Shown in pieces: positions 42,535 to 53,103 of a stretch of 64,000 nucleotides of DNA. Numbering within the stretch: the first letter of the stretch is position 1; each line of letters begins with the position of its first letter. Location of the stretch: assembly GCA_037953745.1 (NCBI GenBank), contig JBAKBP010000701.1, positions 1 through 64,000 on the forward strand, in the 5' to 3' direction. The DNA comes from Lithodes maja. Lineage: Eukaryota; Arthropoda; Malacostraca; Decapoda; Lithodidae. Both the position numbers and the translations under genes were made by a program. The notes beneath the pieces are model-generated. The model was not told the DNA's origin, searched no databases, and saw only the letters and a program-made list of their open reading frames with translations.

Positions 42535-42790
42535 TCTACATGTGTGTAGGTCAGTCTTTTTGTTCGCCTTATAGCGGCTTTCCAGCCAGCTCGGTCTTTG
42601 GCATCCCTCTTAGTCAGTTCTTTGGCTGTGAGATCAGTGTGTACTACTTGATCCCACGTCTTTCTTGGTCTACCTCTCCTTGCGACTTCCTCCACGTTCA
42701 TAGCCTTGCTTTTCTTAACTCAATAATTCTCATCCATGCTTTCTACATGTCCATACCATCTAAGCCTGCTCCAATGCATCTCTGCAGTGT
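42535..42790 (-). pseudogene. RTE-like LINE 3' fragment
   Basis: The minus strand reads HWSRLRWYGHVESMDENY, a stop, then VKKSKAMNVEEVARRGRPRK, TWDQVVHTDLTAKELT and AGWKAAIRRTK. It is a diverged relative of the tail of the PHD-finger RTE-like element at 34485-36052. Isolated and broken. Confidence 0.7.
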
Positions 42791-43131
42791 TTATACAATA
42801 TTAACTTAGATTATTCAGAATATTCTAACACCAAGATTTTTTGTACTCTTACTTTCTATTGCCAGAGGCCTTGTTTCCCGAGGGTATGGCCATAAATTTA
42901 TCTTCATAAGTTCATATCCTTCCCTATGCCTCGGAAACTCATTGGATTATTTACTGTAGCTTGTTCCTGTTCACAGTTGAGGGTTTCTGGCCCAACTGCC
43001 TTTTTGTGTGCATGGGTGCATTTGGAATATTATCGGGTAACATTCTGTGTATTTACCTAATTGCCTAATTGTATTTACCTAATTGTAGTTTACAGGAGTT
43101 GAGCTAAGCTCGTGTTGTCCCGTCTCTCAGT

Positions 43132-46100
43132 CTACTTTTTATCCAATTTTTTCTTGAAAATATGGATGTTCCTTGCCCCTACCACCTCCTCCTCCAGCCC
43201 ATTCCATTTGTCAATACATCTATAGGGGAAGCTAAACTTCCTGATATCGTTCTTGCAGGTAGGTCTTTTTACTTTGTAGCTGTGGCCTCTAGTTATTCCT
43301 GTATCCATAATTAATATATCCTCCCTATCCAGCCTCTCCAGCCCCCGGGCACATTTGTACATCATTATCATGTCTCCCCTCTCTCTCCTCTCTTTTAGAC
43401 TCGGTAGATTTAATTTATCTAGCCTCCCTTCATATGGCAGTTCTCTGAGACTTGGAACCAATCTAGTGACTGCTCTCTGGATTCTTTCTAACTTGTGAAT
43501 ATGCTTCTTTAGATGCGGGGACCACACCACTGCTGCATACTCCAATCTTGGTCTAATCATACTCTTCATAATTTTCGCTACCATGGTCTCATCCAAGTAG
43601 TTCAGAGCAACTTTCATATTCCCGGCCATTGCATACATTCCGCTAAAGAGCTTGTTAATATGTTTCTCTGGCGACAAATTATCTTGTATAATCAACCCTA
43701 AATCTTTTTCTTTTTCGGCCTTGCTAATTATATTATCTCCCATCCTGTACTCCCAATTTGGTCTATTCACACTTCTTCCCATATTTAACACATGGCATTT
43801 ACTTATATTAAATTTCATTTTCCACTTGGTGCTCCATTCGTATATTTTATCTAAATCCCCTTGCAGCTCCTCACAACTACTTTTATTTGTTATTTGTCTC
43901 ATAATTTTTACGTCATCTGCAAACATTGACATGTAAGAGTTTATGCCTATCGGCAGGTCATTCACGTACATAAGGAACATGAGAGGTGCCAACACAGATC
44001 CCTGCGGCACACCACTCTCAACTTTCCGCCACGATGAGTAAGTTCCTCTAATGTTGGTCCTCATTTCCCTATCCGTTAAATAACTCTCCATCCATTTCAG
44101 CAAACTCCCCCTGACACATCCTAGCGTCTCAAGCTTAGATAACAATCTCTTATGTGGTACCTTATCGAATGCTTTGGAAAGGTCTAAGTAGACGCAGTCC
44201 ACCCATCCGCCTTTTTCTTGGAGTACATCTATCACCCTACTGTAATAACATAGCAAACTGGTAACACAAGATGTCCCTTCTCTGAATCCAAATTGCTTTG
44301 GGGTTATTATCTTCTTTCTCTCCAACATTTTCATCCATCTCTTCCTAATTAGTTTTTCACAAATCTTGCATACAATACTAGTAAGTGAAACTGGTCTATA
44401 GTTTAGAGGGTCCTCAGGGTTTCCATTCTTGTATATCGGAATGATATTAGCTCTTTTCCATTCAACAGGAACCTGTCCTTTATCTAAGGAAGCTTGAATT
44501 ATGTCCCTCACTGGCTCTACTAATTGTTCTGCACACTCCTTTAAAACCCAGGCAGACACTTCATCTGGTCCCATAGCTTTCCTTACTTCAAGTCCTCTCA
44601 TCGCAGATAACAGCTCATCTCTAGTTATTTCAATCTTACTAAGACCACTCTCCAGTACTCCCGCCTGTGGTTCGTCAAAACCTTCCTCTCTAGTAAAAAC
44701 TGACCCCAATTTGTTATTCATTACCTCACACATGTCCGATACATTTTCATACGTCCTAGCATCAACTCTTAATTTAGTAATTTGTTTCTTTACCTTCAAC
44801 TTACTGTTTATATATTTATAAAATAATCTAGGGTCACTTTCACATTTATTTACTATGTTCTTCTCATAGTTCATTTTAACTTGCCTAATTATGTTAACAT
44901 ATCTATTCCTCTCCTGTTTATATTTATTCCGATTACTCTCAGTGTTCCTTCTTCTTAATCTAGCCCAAGCTGCATCACGCCTACCTAAAGCTCTTTTGCA
45001 TTTCAAATTAAACCAATCTTTCTGCTTAGTAAAATTTCCAGTTTTATATCTTGGGACAAACATATTGGTTCCCACTCTATAAATTTCGAGGAATCTACTA
45101 TATTTACCTTGTACGTCCCGTTCCTTCAAAATAAGATCCCAATCTACTCCCTCTAAATATCTTTTCAAGGATACATAATCAGCTTTACTATAATTTAATC
45201 TGTCATTTATGTAGCTATTGTCTAATCTATTGGCATTACTCGAGGTCAACTTCCATTTTAGTAATAGGTGATCACTTTTACCTACAGGACATAGATAGTT
45301 TATATCACTAATTTCGTGAGGATCTTTTGTAAAAATCAGATCGAGTTTAGAAGGTTCGTTATTACCCCTCATTCTTGTATTTTCCTTCACATGTTGTGCA
45401 AGTACATTTTCCGTAACCAACTCCACTAGCCGACTTCCCCAAGATCTCTGATTTGGCCCTGCATCTCCCGATTCCCAATCAACCTCACTACAGTTGAAAT
45501 CTCCTACCAAGATCAATCGATTCTTCCTTAAAAGCAATCTTCTCAACGACTGAATCATATCCTCTACCATCTCCTCAAACTCCAACTCCCTCCATGCTCT
45601 GGTCTTTGGTGGCATGTAAGCTACTGCTATGTCTAGCTTTTTTCCTTCTATATCATTGAGTTCAACTGCCATTATTTCTGCCTTGTCATTATTTAACTCC
45701 ACGTGCTTTGCTGTCATAGGGTTCTTAACTAATACTGCCACTCCACCTCCCCTTTTACCCTTTCTATCATTTCTCCATATATTATATCCTTCACTAAACA
45801 CTATGTTGCTGTCAAAGTCCTGGTTCAGCTTTGTCTCTGTCAAACAGACTATCTGTGGTTGATCTTTTCTTAATATATTATCTAACTCTACCTTTTTACT
45901 ATTTATTCCATCTATATTAGTGTAGTAGCACAGTATATTTGAATCCACCTCCTTGTTTCTCTTCCCTCTCTGCCTCCTACCAGGTTCACCTCCTCCTCCA
46001 TCCCTTCCCTGACCCAGTTCCACCTCCCCCACTAATTCTATTCTCCTCCCCCCTCTCTCTCCCTCTGTTCCACCCTCTCCACCACATCCTGGCTCTCTCT

Positions 46101-46254
46101 CCGGTCCCCTGCTCCCTGCATTATCTCTCGCTCCGTCTCCTTGCTTTGACTTCGTACTTGTCTCTCTGTCTCTTTCCCTATCACTCCTCTTACTTTCAGT
46201 TCTTGGTGGCTCCTGATGTACCACTTCCTTACTTGCCCTTCCCTTATTCTCCAA
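43132..46254 (-). CDS. CR1-like LINE ORF2: endonuclease and reverse transcriptase
   Basis: 1040 codons. Residues 1-105 are Arg/Gly/Glu-rich. The APE-type endonuclease spans about 106-335: CLTETKLN, GGGVAVLVKN, LVGDFNCSEVDW and VGKSDHLLLKWKL boxes. The linker has WFNLKCKRALGRRDAAW. RT follows at about 560-870: AMGPDEVSAWVLKECAEQ, NYRPVSLTSIVCKICEKLI, KQFGFREGTSC, YLDLSKAFDKVPHKRLL, GVPQGSVLAPLMFLMYVNDL and SMFADDVKIM near residue 778, both catalytic Asp kept. The C-terminus has the RLEYAAVVWSPHLKKHI and WNGLEEEV boxes. Its function is target nicking and reverse transcription at the nick. All key residues are present. Confidence 0.92.
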   Translation of the reverse strand: MENKGRASKEVVHQEPPRTESKRSDRERDRETSTKSKQGDGARDNAGSRGPEREPGCGGEGGTEGERGGRRIELVGEVELGQGRDGGGGEPGRRQRGKRNKEVDSNILCYYTNIDGINSKKVELDNILRKDQPQIVCLTETKLNQDFDSNIVFSEGYNIWRNDRKGKRGGGVAVLVKNPMTAKHVELNNDKAEIMAVELNDIEGKKLDIAVAYMPPKTRAWRELEFEEMVEDMIQSLRRLLLRKNRLILVGDFNCSEVDWESGDAGPNQRSWGSRLVELVTENVLAQHVKENTRMRGNNEPSKLDLIFTKDPHEISDINYLCPVGKSDHLLLKWKLTSSNANRLDNSYINDRLNYSKADYVSLKRYLEGVDWDLILKERDVQGKYSRFLEIYRVGTNMFVPRYKTGNFTKQKDWFNLKCKRALGRRDAAWARLRRRNTESNRNKYKQERNRYVNIIRQVKMNYEKNIVNKCESDPRLFYKYINSKLKVKKQITKLRVDARTYENVSDMCEVMNNKLGSVFTREEGFDEPQAGVLESGLSKIEITRDELLSAMRGLEVRKAMGPDEVSAWVLKECAEQLVEPVRDIIQASLDKGQVPVEWKRANIIPIYKNGNPEDPLNYRPVSLTSIVCKICEKLIRKRWMKMLERKKIITPKQFGFREGTSCVTSLLCYYSRVIDVLQEKGGWVDCVYLDLSKAFDKVPHKRLLSKLETLGCVRGSLLKWMESYLTDREMRTNIRGTYSSWRKVESGVPQGSVLAPLMFLMYVNDLPIGINSYMSMFADDVKIMRQITNKSSCEELQGDLDKIYEWSTKWKMKFNISKCHVLNMGRSVNRPNWEYRMGDNIISKAEKEKDLGLIIQDNLSPEKHINKLFSGMYAMAGNMKVALNYLDETMVAKIMKSMIRPRLEYAAVVWSPHLKKHIHKLERIQRAVTRLVPSLRELPYEGRLDKLNLPSLKERRERGDMIMMYKCARGLERLDREDILIMDTGITRGHSYKVKRPTCKNDIRKFSFPYRCIDKWNGLEEEVVGARNIHIFKKKLDKK

Positions 46255-47207
46255 AAAAATTTCTTCTTTTGCTCTTCAGACAACTTTCCATTCTCTTCAT
46301 CAGCCTTAGCTTGGAGTTCCCTTAACTGTTCTCGTTCTTCTACACTTAGGTCCTTTTTTACCCTAATATGATTCAGCTCTGACGAATTTAATTTCCAGCT
46401 CACATTGGCTACTGCTTCTGCTGTTGATCTAAACTTTAGTTCCACTCTTAGTGGTCTCATCTCGCCCTTCTTATATATTCCTAACCTTCTCACCTCCTCC
46501 AGTTCTTTTACCCATCCATAACCCTCGTCTAAGTAATCCAGTATCCCCTTGACTTTCACAACATCCCTTTCCTTTCTTACCTTCATATCTGCCAGGTGCT
46601 CTTCCACATCTCCAAAGATTACTACACACTTACCTCTATCTATTGTCTCTCTCACTACCTTCTCTTTCTTCTTTAAAACTTGCACTACATTTTTTTCAAA
46701 CTCTTTCTTTTCCTTTTCTCTCTCTTCCTTCTGCTCCTTCACAATTTCTTCAAGGGCTACCATCGTGGCACTTTCTACCCTTGTCCACTCATTTTTTACC
46801 TCACTAATTCCTTTTACTTCCTCACTCAGGTGGCCCTCATATTCCTTAAGCTGAGCCTTGAGTGCCACATTTTCCGACGCTAACTCGTCTACTCTGGCCA
46901 TCACTGCCGCTAGGCTGTCACTTACTGGCCTAGGCCTATCCACCCCGCTAGTAACGCCACACATATCGGACAAAACTTCTACTTTAGCCCCTAACTCCTT
47001 CCTCCAATTTTCCATCACTCCCCTCCATCTCACAAGACCCATTAATTGTTTTTTCATACTTGCCAACTGATCATCCTTGTCCTCGGTGATAAAGCCTTCA
47101 AATTCATATTCCTCCTCATCCCCAGCTAGGCTTTCACGCCTTCCCGCCATCGCGAGGTGGTCGTCTGCCAGCCTAAAAACAACAATCGCCCCACTATCCC
47201 ATCTCAC
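46038..47207 (-). CDS. CR1-like LINE ORF1 (coiled-coil RNA-binding type)
   Basis: 389 codons, minus strand, directly upstream of and overlapping ORF2. Residues about 110-190 are strongly heptad-like and charged (ARVDELASENVALKAQLKEY, EEREKEKKEFEKNVVQVLKK), a predicted coiled coil for multimerisation. A central segment (GKCVVIFGDVEEHLADMKVR, then KELEEVRRLGIYKKGEMRPL and RVELKF) has the alternating strand/helix feel of the RRM-plus-CTD part of L1-type ORF1 proteins. The C-terminus is Arg/Glu/Gln-rich. The likely role is binding LINE RNA. The start is uncertain: a second Met (MAGRRESLAGDEEEYEFEGF) lies about 20 residues in. Confidence 0.75.
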   Translation of the reverse strand: MRWDSGAIVVFRLADDHLAMAGRRESLAGDEEEYEFEGFITEDKDDQLASMKKQLMGLVRWRGVMENWRKELGAKVEVLSDMCGVTSGVDRPRPVSDSLAAVMARVDELASENVALKAQLKEYEGHLSEEVKGISEVKNEWTRVESATMVALEEIVKEQKEEREKEKKEFEKNVVQVLKKKEKVVRETIDRGKCVVIFGDVEEHLADMKVRKERDVVKVKGILDYLDEGYGWVKELEEVRRLGIYKKGEMRPLRVELKFRSTAEAVANVSWKLNSSELNHIRVKKDLSVEEREQLRELQAKADEENGKLSEEQKKKFFWRIREGQVRKWYIRSHQELKVRGVIGKETERQVRSQSKETEREIMQGAGDRRESQDVVERVEQREREGGGE

Positions 47208-47663
47208 TCCAGGAACTGTTTTACTTAATCCATATTTTCAATTACTTGGAATATCCAATTACATCTGAATTGCTCATAAAACACCTAATTACTTATTGAA
47301 ATGCACATATAAATTTCCGGGACAACACTTAGACACTCCTATCAACTTCACACAAGGTAACTCATTATCGGAGAGCAGCTGCGAGGTGTTGACAGCTCGG
47401 AGGACTGTTGAGGACTGTGCCACAAAATTTGAAACAGCTAAGACTGTACAGTACTGCGGCCTCGGAGTCGGATGGATCCTAAATTGAGTGGTCAATCCTG
47501 TAAATCCTTCAGTAAACTGGCATGGGTTGTCCCTCTTACAGGGCATAGGTCCACTTGGGGGCCTTCTGTGTATGGCCACACTCATTAAGGGGAGTAAGGT
47601 GTCCGGCCTCGGTAGCCGACTTGATATTGTTGCTCAGTCACCTCGCTGCTTTCCATCAATCTG
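47208..47663. other. Stretch without a supported gene
   Basis: Short frames only. No similarity to other repeats here and no splice-bounded coding segment was recognised. Confidence 0.4.
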
Positions 47664-48012
47664 TCACAAATGCCCGCCGGGTAAATACGTATGGTGCGTA
47701 CGTATGGCAACATTTGACAGCAGCAGGGGATTATTTTGCTTTATATGTGTAGCATTAAGGGTTGGATTAGCTTCCAGCTGCCTCTTGATAATATGCAGGG
47801 TCCGGGGCCCCAGCAATGTTTTTTTTCCTGGCCTCTTCTTGTGTGTTGGTGTGGTGCCCTGGCCAGCTGCTCGTACCTTCTTTACCCACCGTTGTACAGT
47901 ACGAACGTTTATTCCCGTATGCACACTGATTTCTTTGGTTGTTTTATGTTCAATGTGAAGGGCCTTTATAACCTCAATCTGGGATGTGGTTAAATGAGGT
48001 TTGGAAGACTTA
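47664..48012 (-). pseudogene. Tc1-like transposase N-terminal fragment
   Basis: The minus strand reads KPHLTTSQIEVIKALHIEHK, TTKEISVHTGINVRTVQRWV, the helix-turn-helix of a Tc1-type paired-like DNA-binding domain, then PTHKKRPGKKTLLGPRTLHI and LEANPTLNATHI, the second sub-domain with its GRPRxT-like linker. Coding is lost after SNVAIRT and no DDE catalytic part follows. Neither inverted repeats nor TA ends were identified, so this is a relic. Confidence 0.75.
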
Positions 48013-48627
48013 ACACTGGCGAGAGGGTGGGTATAGTACCTCCAGTATGGGCAAGATGGCTGAAAAACTCGGCCCTATCACCGACGTACATCCAGTCGTC
48101 ACCACGGTCGCCTCTCAACTGATGTGCTTATGCTTCTCAAGGAGATGCCTGTACCTGGCAGAGTTGCCAGACATACGATTCGCCACACTCTCACAATTTT
48201 TATGCCACGAAACATCTATTACCAGAAATCCCGTGCTTCAAGTGTCGCCGACACTTTCAACCGCGAGTACTGTATATACAGTATACTACAGTATATATAT
48301 TAATACAGTATATAATTATGTTTGTTCATCACTGCGAAAAAAAAATCAAATTTTTTAGTTTTTACAAATTGGAGTTGTAGGCCCTATCCTGAACCGGTAA
48401 AATCTAGCTGTTTTTACGTATTGGATCTGTATCATGAATACGTAAAATGTAACTAAAACTATTTACAGTACTTATTACGTATTCTAGCTCTTTTTACGTA
48501 TTGGATTTTTATTTTGAATACGTAAAATGTAACTAAAACTATTAATTTATTAATTAATTTAGTAGCAGTCTCTACGTTTCCAACGTAGGGCTTATGATCT
48601 CAGCCGCTACCACAGCGGGCCGATTTT
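48013..48627. repeat. AT-rich stretch with two-copy tandem repeat
   Basis: Units at about 48408-48465 and 48485-48545 share 'tttttacgtattggat', 'tgaatacgtaaaatgtaact' and 'aaaactatt'. The period is about 77 bp. No gene found. Confidence 0.6.
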
Positions 48628-51600
48628 TTTTTTTTTTTTTTTTTCTATGTGATTGAGGGAGGCAAAAGGCATAACTGCCTATAGCGAGTGCCTCCCCCAT
48701 AGTTGAAAGAGTGACAGGGCCAAAATCAAGGGACGTTCGAGCCAAAATGCCTGGACACACGGAGTTTGAAGCAATTTAAGTCATAGGAAGAGGGAAAGAC
48801 TGATTCTGGGAGAGAGTTCCAGAGCTCAGATGTTGAGTAGAAGAAAGTTTGAGAGTAACGTTTCACTCTTGGGTTGGAGAGTTGCACAGAGTAGGGGTGG
48901 GATTGAGTTGCAAGACGGGTACCACGTGCCCTACGTAAAGGAGGTGGTATGCACTGGGATAGCTCTGAGGAACACTGATTATTATAGTAGCGATAGAATA
49001 GCGAGAGAGATGCAACATTGCGGCGGAGAGAGAGAGATTGCAGAGAGTTGGTGAGTGGACGGGAGTTAATGATTCGAAAGGCCTTCCTTTCAACTTTGTC
49101 TAGGAGAGCGGTGTGAGAGGAACCTCCCCACACATGTGAACAATACTCAATACAAGGGCGCACTATGCCCCTGTACAGAGCAAGAAGCTGTGCAGGGGAA
49201 AAGAACCCCCTAAGGCGGTTGAGCACACCCAGCTTCTGGGAGGCTGCCTTAGCAAGACTGGTAATATGGTCCTTCCAAATGAGAGCAGAAGAAAAAGAGA
49301 CACCAAGAATATTGAGAGAAGATGAAGGGTTGATTTTTGTATTGTTGAAGAATAAGGGATAGTCCGCTGGGAGATCCTGACGGGTAGATAGATGGAGAAA
49401 TTGGGTTTTGGAAGCATTAAAGTTAACAAGGTTTTCTCTGCCCCAATTGGAAATAGTATTTAGATCAGAATTTAAGAGTTCTATGGCTTCATTACGTTTG
49501 TCGTTGAGGGATTGCTGGCTGGGGCGTTCTGAAAAACTAATGGAGTAGTGTAAGGTTGAGTCGTCTGCGTATGAATGGATGGGAATTAAGGTACAGTTAA
49601 GGAGATCATTTATAAAAATTAGAAAGAGAATAGGAGATAGGACAGAGCCCTGAGGAACACCGGAGTTTATAGGGTGAGGAAGTGAACAATGGCCGTCCAC
49701 AACCGCAGCTATGGAACGGCCGGAAAGGAAATTAGAGACAAAGGCACAGATGGAGGGATAGAAACCGAAGGAGGGTAGTTTAGAAATTAAAGATTTATGC
49801 CAGACTCTATCGAAGGCTTTCGATATGTCTAGTGCAATAGAAAAAGTCTCACCGAAGTCCCGAAAGGAGGATGACCAAGAGTTAGTAAGATATGAAAGAA
49901 GATCACCAGTAGAGCGACCCTTAAGGAAGCCATACTGGCGATCTGAGAGCAGATTATGAGAAGAGAAATGCTTAAGAAATTTGGAAGCAAGAATAGTTTC
50001 AAAAACTTTAGAAAGACAAGAGATAAGAGCAATTGGACGATAGTTGGAGGGTTGAGAGCGGTCACCCTTCTTTGGGACAGGTTGAATGTGAGCAAACTTC
50101 CAGCATGAAGGGAAGACGTTAGAGGGTAGACAGAGACGAAAGAGTTTGCCTAGGCAGGGAGTCAGCACGGAAGCACAGTTTTTGAGAACAACAGGAGGAA
50201 CACCGTCCGGACCGTACGCCTTATTAGTGTTAAGCCCAGAGAGGGTAGAAAGTACATCTTTAGAAGAGATTAGGATATTAGGCATAAGTAAGAGAGAGGA
50301 GGGCGGAGAGGGAGGAATAGCACCGGAATCATCCAAGGTGGAGTTTCTAGCAAAAGTTTGAGCGAAGAGTTTAGCTTTGTCAGAGGAAGAAGTGATGGTT
50401 GTGCCATCAGAGTGGGAAAGGGGAGGGAAAGACGAGGAAGAGAAATTGTTGGAGAGGTTTTTGGCTAGATGCCAGAAAGCTTGGGAAGAGCTAGAGTTGG
50501 ATAGTTCAGTGCATTTATTATTGATGAAAGAGTGTTTGGCAAGTCGAAGAACAGATTTGGCTTGATTCCGGGCAGAAACATATGAAGAATGAGAGTCTTG
50601 AGTTTTAAGGCGTCGGTACTGTTTGAATGCTTCCTCCTTATTGCGGACAGCAGTAGAACAGGCGTGAGTAAACCAAGATTTTTTAGCATTAGTCTGAGAG
50701 AAAGAGAATGGAATGTATGCTTCCATGCCCGATAGGATTACCTCGGTAATGCGTTCAGCACTCTCCGAGGGTCCTCGGCCATGGAAGCAGAAATCATTCC
50801 ATGGGAAATCAAAGAAGTACTGCCGAAGAGCCTCCCAGTCGGCAGCGCCAAAGTGCCACAAGCGCCGCCGGCTAGGAGGATCGGGTGGCTGTACTGGAGA
50901 GATAGGACAGGTGACAGAGATAAGTTTATGGTCGGAGGAGCCCAAAGGAGAGAAAAGATCGACAGTATAAGAAGAAGGGTTAGAAGTTAGAAACAGGTCA
51001 AGAATGTTGGGCCGATCTCCGATGCGATCCGGGATACGGGTGGGTTGCTGAACTAACTGCTCTAGGTCATTTAGGATAGAAAAGACGTAGGCTTGTTCAC
51101 CAGGTGGATCAGTAGTGTGAGAGGAGAGCCATTGGTGGTGGTGAACGTTGAAATCTCCTAAGATGGAGATTTCTGAGAAAGGAGAAATGGATAGAATGTG
51201 TTCCACTGTAGAGTTTAGATAGTCAAAGAATTTAGGAAAGTTGGTAGAGTTAGGGGAAAGATAGACAGCACAGAAATATTTAGTAAGAGAATGACAGGAA
51301 AGTTTGAGCCATAAAGTTGAGAATTCAGAGGAGTCGAAATCGGGAACACGAGAGCAAGTGAGTTTGTTGTGCACATATGCACAACATCCGCCATTGGCTT
51401 TGAAACTAGGATAGAGAAAGTAGGAGGATACAGAGAAGGGGTTGCTGGATGTTGCTACAGACACCTGGGTTTCGGTGAGGAAGAGAAGATCAGGTTTGTA
51501 GGAGGAGAGATGGTGCTCAACAGAGTGAAAGTTAGAGGAAAGTCCGCGAATGTTGCAGAAATTAATAGAAAGAGTAACAGGCCGAGGTCCAGGTAATTGT

Positions 51601-51700
51601 GTGGGGTCGTCAGGGGATGGTCGGTCGGGTGAGGGGGCATTTATGGTCCCCCCCCCTGGGGACTCCGAGGCTGGGCTAAAATTCATCATTTTTGTCTTTT
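48628..51700 (-). mobile_element. Jockey-superfamily LINE, near full length
   Basis: A minus-strand element containing the intact ORF 51689-48726, a 3' untranslated region (CTTTTGCCTCCCTCAATCAC and flanks) also present in the 11461-12097 fragment, and an A tail (plus-strand T run 48624-48643). The 5' end is not defined; no ORF1 was recognised upstream. Target-site duplication not identified. Confidence 0.8.
48726..51689 (-). CDS. LINE endonuclease-reverse transcriptase, intact ORF
   Basis: 987 codons. Endonuclease at about 40-260: LSINFCNIRGLSSNFHSVEH, LLFLTETQVS, GGCCAYVHN, ISILGDFNVHHHQWL and GSSDHKLISV, all catalytic boxes present. Linker AKKSWFTHACSTAVRNKEEA. RT about 490-800: AYGPDGVPPVVLKNCASVLT, NYRPIALISCLSKVFETIL, RQYGFLKGRST, ALDISKAFDRVWHKSLISKL, GVPQGSVLSPILFLIFINDL, HSYADDSTLHYS near residue 706 with both Asp. 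C-terminus: EYCSHVWGG and LWNSLPESVFPSSYDL. No stop or frameshift. It could supply enzyme for its own mobility if an ORF1 is not required. Clade assignment between CR1/L2 and Jockey is not settled by eye. Confidence 0.92.
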   Translation of the reverse strand: MMNFSPASESPGGGTINAPSPDRPSPDDPTQLPGPRPVTLSINFCNIRGLSSNFHSVEHHLSSYKPDLLFLTETQVSVATSSNPFSVSSYFLYPSFKANGGCCAYVHNKLTCSRVPDFDSSEFSTLWLKLSCHSLTKYFCAVYLSPNSTNFPKFFDYLNSTVEHILSISPFSEISILGDFNVHHHQWLSSHTTDPPGEQAYVFSILNDLEQLVQQPTRIPDRIGDRPNILDLFLTSNPSSYTVDLFSPLGSSDHKLISVTCPISPVQPPDPPSRRRLWHFGAADWEALRQYFFDFPWNDFCFHGRGPSESAERITEVILSGMEAYIPFSFSQTNAKKSWFTHACSTAVRNKEEAFKQYRRLKTQDSHSSYVSARNQAKSVLRLAKHSFINNKCTELSNSSSSQAFWHLAKNLSNNFSSSSFPPLSHSDGTTITSSSDKAKLFAQTFARNSTLDDSGAIPPSPPSSLLLMPNILISSKDVLSTLSGLNTNKAYGPDGVPPVVLKNCASVLTPCLGKLFRLCLPSNVFPSCWKFAHIQPVPKKGDRSQPSNYRPIALISCLSKVFETILASKFLKHFSSHNLLSDRQYGFLKGRSTGDLLSYLTNSWSSSFRDFGETFSIALDISKAFDRVWHKSLISKLPSFGFYPSICAFVSNFLSGRSIAAVVDGHCSLPHPINSGVPQGSVLSPILFLIFINDLLNCTLIPIHSYADDSTLHYSISFSERPSQQSLNDKRNEAIELLNSDLNTISNWGRENLVNFNASKTQFLHLSTRQDLPADYPLFFNNTKINPSSSLNILGVSFSSALIWKDHITSLAKAASQKLGVLNRLRGFFSPAQLLALYRGIVRPCIEYCSHVWGGSSHTALLDKVERKAFRIINSRPLTNSLQSLSLRRNVASLSLFYRYYNNQCSSELSQCIPPPLRRARGTRLATQSHPYSVQLSNPRVKRYSQTFFYSTSELWNSLPESVFPSSYDLNCFKLRVSRHFGSNVP

Positions 51701-53099
51701 TTTAATTTTGGTGTGGAGGAATGAAGTGTGGTGTGCATGTTTAGTGTAGTGAAGTGGATAGGAGGAGGAGGTGTTTGTGAGAGCTAGCTGGATTGCTCTC
51801 AGTGTAAATGAGGCACAAAGAAAATCAGTAAGAGAGGCCAAGCAAATGAAACAGGAGTTCCAGCGACTCTTTATCACATGCCTATAACCTCACCTGGGTC
51901 TAGCCCTGATCGATTGGTGCCTACAATCTCCCCACATTTATCGGTACTCACGCGAAGTAACCAAATAATCTCTAGAGTTGCACCTCAATTCACTACTAGG
52001 CACGTTGTACACACTCCGAGACGACTAGGAAAGAAGAGATAGCGAAGGAGAGAAAGAATTGTTATAGTTACCCATTTAATCTAGCTGCTCTCCTCTGAGC
52101 CATGCTCCATGTTCTATGAGCCTGTGCCAGGACCTGCCAAAGTATCAGTCACTTCGCGCCCACCGTCGATGTCACACGCCTTTTTGTCTGTGCTTCGCGA
52201 GTGCCTGCTTTGCATCCCCTTCGCTTCAACTCTTAGTGAGTGTGAGCCTTTTCAGGCTGTTGAGGTTTTAGAAGGATGTTCAGTGGTGTAGGCAGCACTT
52301 TACTACGGCTTTATGGCGTGTTTATGGGTGTGCGCGTAGTGCTGGAGACGTGTTTATTTATTTGTTTTCTTCGGGGTGGTTGGTCCTCAACGCCGCGTAG
52401 CGGTCGTTGTGTGTCTATTCTACCCTCACTTTTCGGGTTCATGTTCACTTTAACTACCCTTAACGTACCTTGGGGGGGATATGCTTCCCGCGGGATGCAT
52501 TGTGTTTCTTTCCCTTTGTGTCTTTTTGTTTTATTGTTTTTTCATATGACTACGTGTCGATGTTTTACAAGACTTGAGCATGAAGTTTCTCTGGATTCTG
52601 CTTTGTGTGAGCATAGGCCACATAGCCTTTATTCTCTCACAAACATGCTGCTTTGGTCTCAACTGACCTATAGCCCTTCTGACTTGTTAATTAAACTTGT
52701 CCATAGTTGGTGGTCTTGTATTTCGTTCGCATGGTTCACGCTTTTGTCAGTTCCTTTTCGTTTCCCCGGGCCTACTTGACTCGTGGATACGTGGTTCTGG
52801 TGAAATTGTTGGTCAAGCCCTAGGCTATCCTCCTTTTTATTTTATTCATTTAACGTACTTGTGGGGCTTCTCGGGCAGTGTTTAGCTTTGTTACTAGGTT
52901 TTTCACTTAGGGATTGCCGCTGCCCTAGTCTTTTTTCGTTTATGTGAATTGGGTAACTAGGCTAGGCCTGTGTTTTTTAACTTGAGCTGACCGCCGTCGG
53001 TTTGGGCCACATAGTCCTGTCCTTCTGTTTTCCTCTTGTCTCTACTGACTTGCTGGTTGGTCTTCTACGCTCTTGTTAAGATTCTCATTAATTGTGTGT
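51701..53099. other. Gap between LINE and piggyBac copy 2; probable DIRS leader in its right part
   Basis: No recognised gene. Plus-strand frames at 52109-52885 have no family resemblance. From about 52600 a 'ggccacatag' motif recurs (52615, 53005, 55979 and a variant at 56527), linking this stretch to the untranslated DNA just before the DIRS gag, so I infer it is part of the DIRS 5' region. The left DIRS terminus was not found. Confidence 0.4.
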
Positions 53100-53103
53100 T
53101 TAA

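Larger units (their letters stand above)
43053..47207 (-). mobile_element. CR1-like LINE with two open ORFs
   Basis: Minus-strand element with ORF1 (47207-46038) and ORF2 (46254-43132) overlapping by 217 nt in different frames. After the ORF2 stop comes a 3' end with two repeats of a CAATTAGGTAAATACA-like motif (plus-strand 43053-43098), the short-repeat tail expected of CR1 elements. No target-site duplication is recognised, which is usual for CR1. Both ORFs lack stops or frameshifts, so this is the best candidate for a mobile, autonomous LINE in the window; the 5' untranslated border is not defined. Confidence 0.85.

Noticed and set aside
48013..48260. Plus-strand frame starting MGKMAEKLGP as a gene
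   Set aside because: Short, without similarity, ending in low-complexity ATA repeats.
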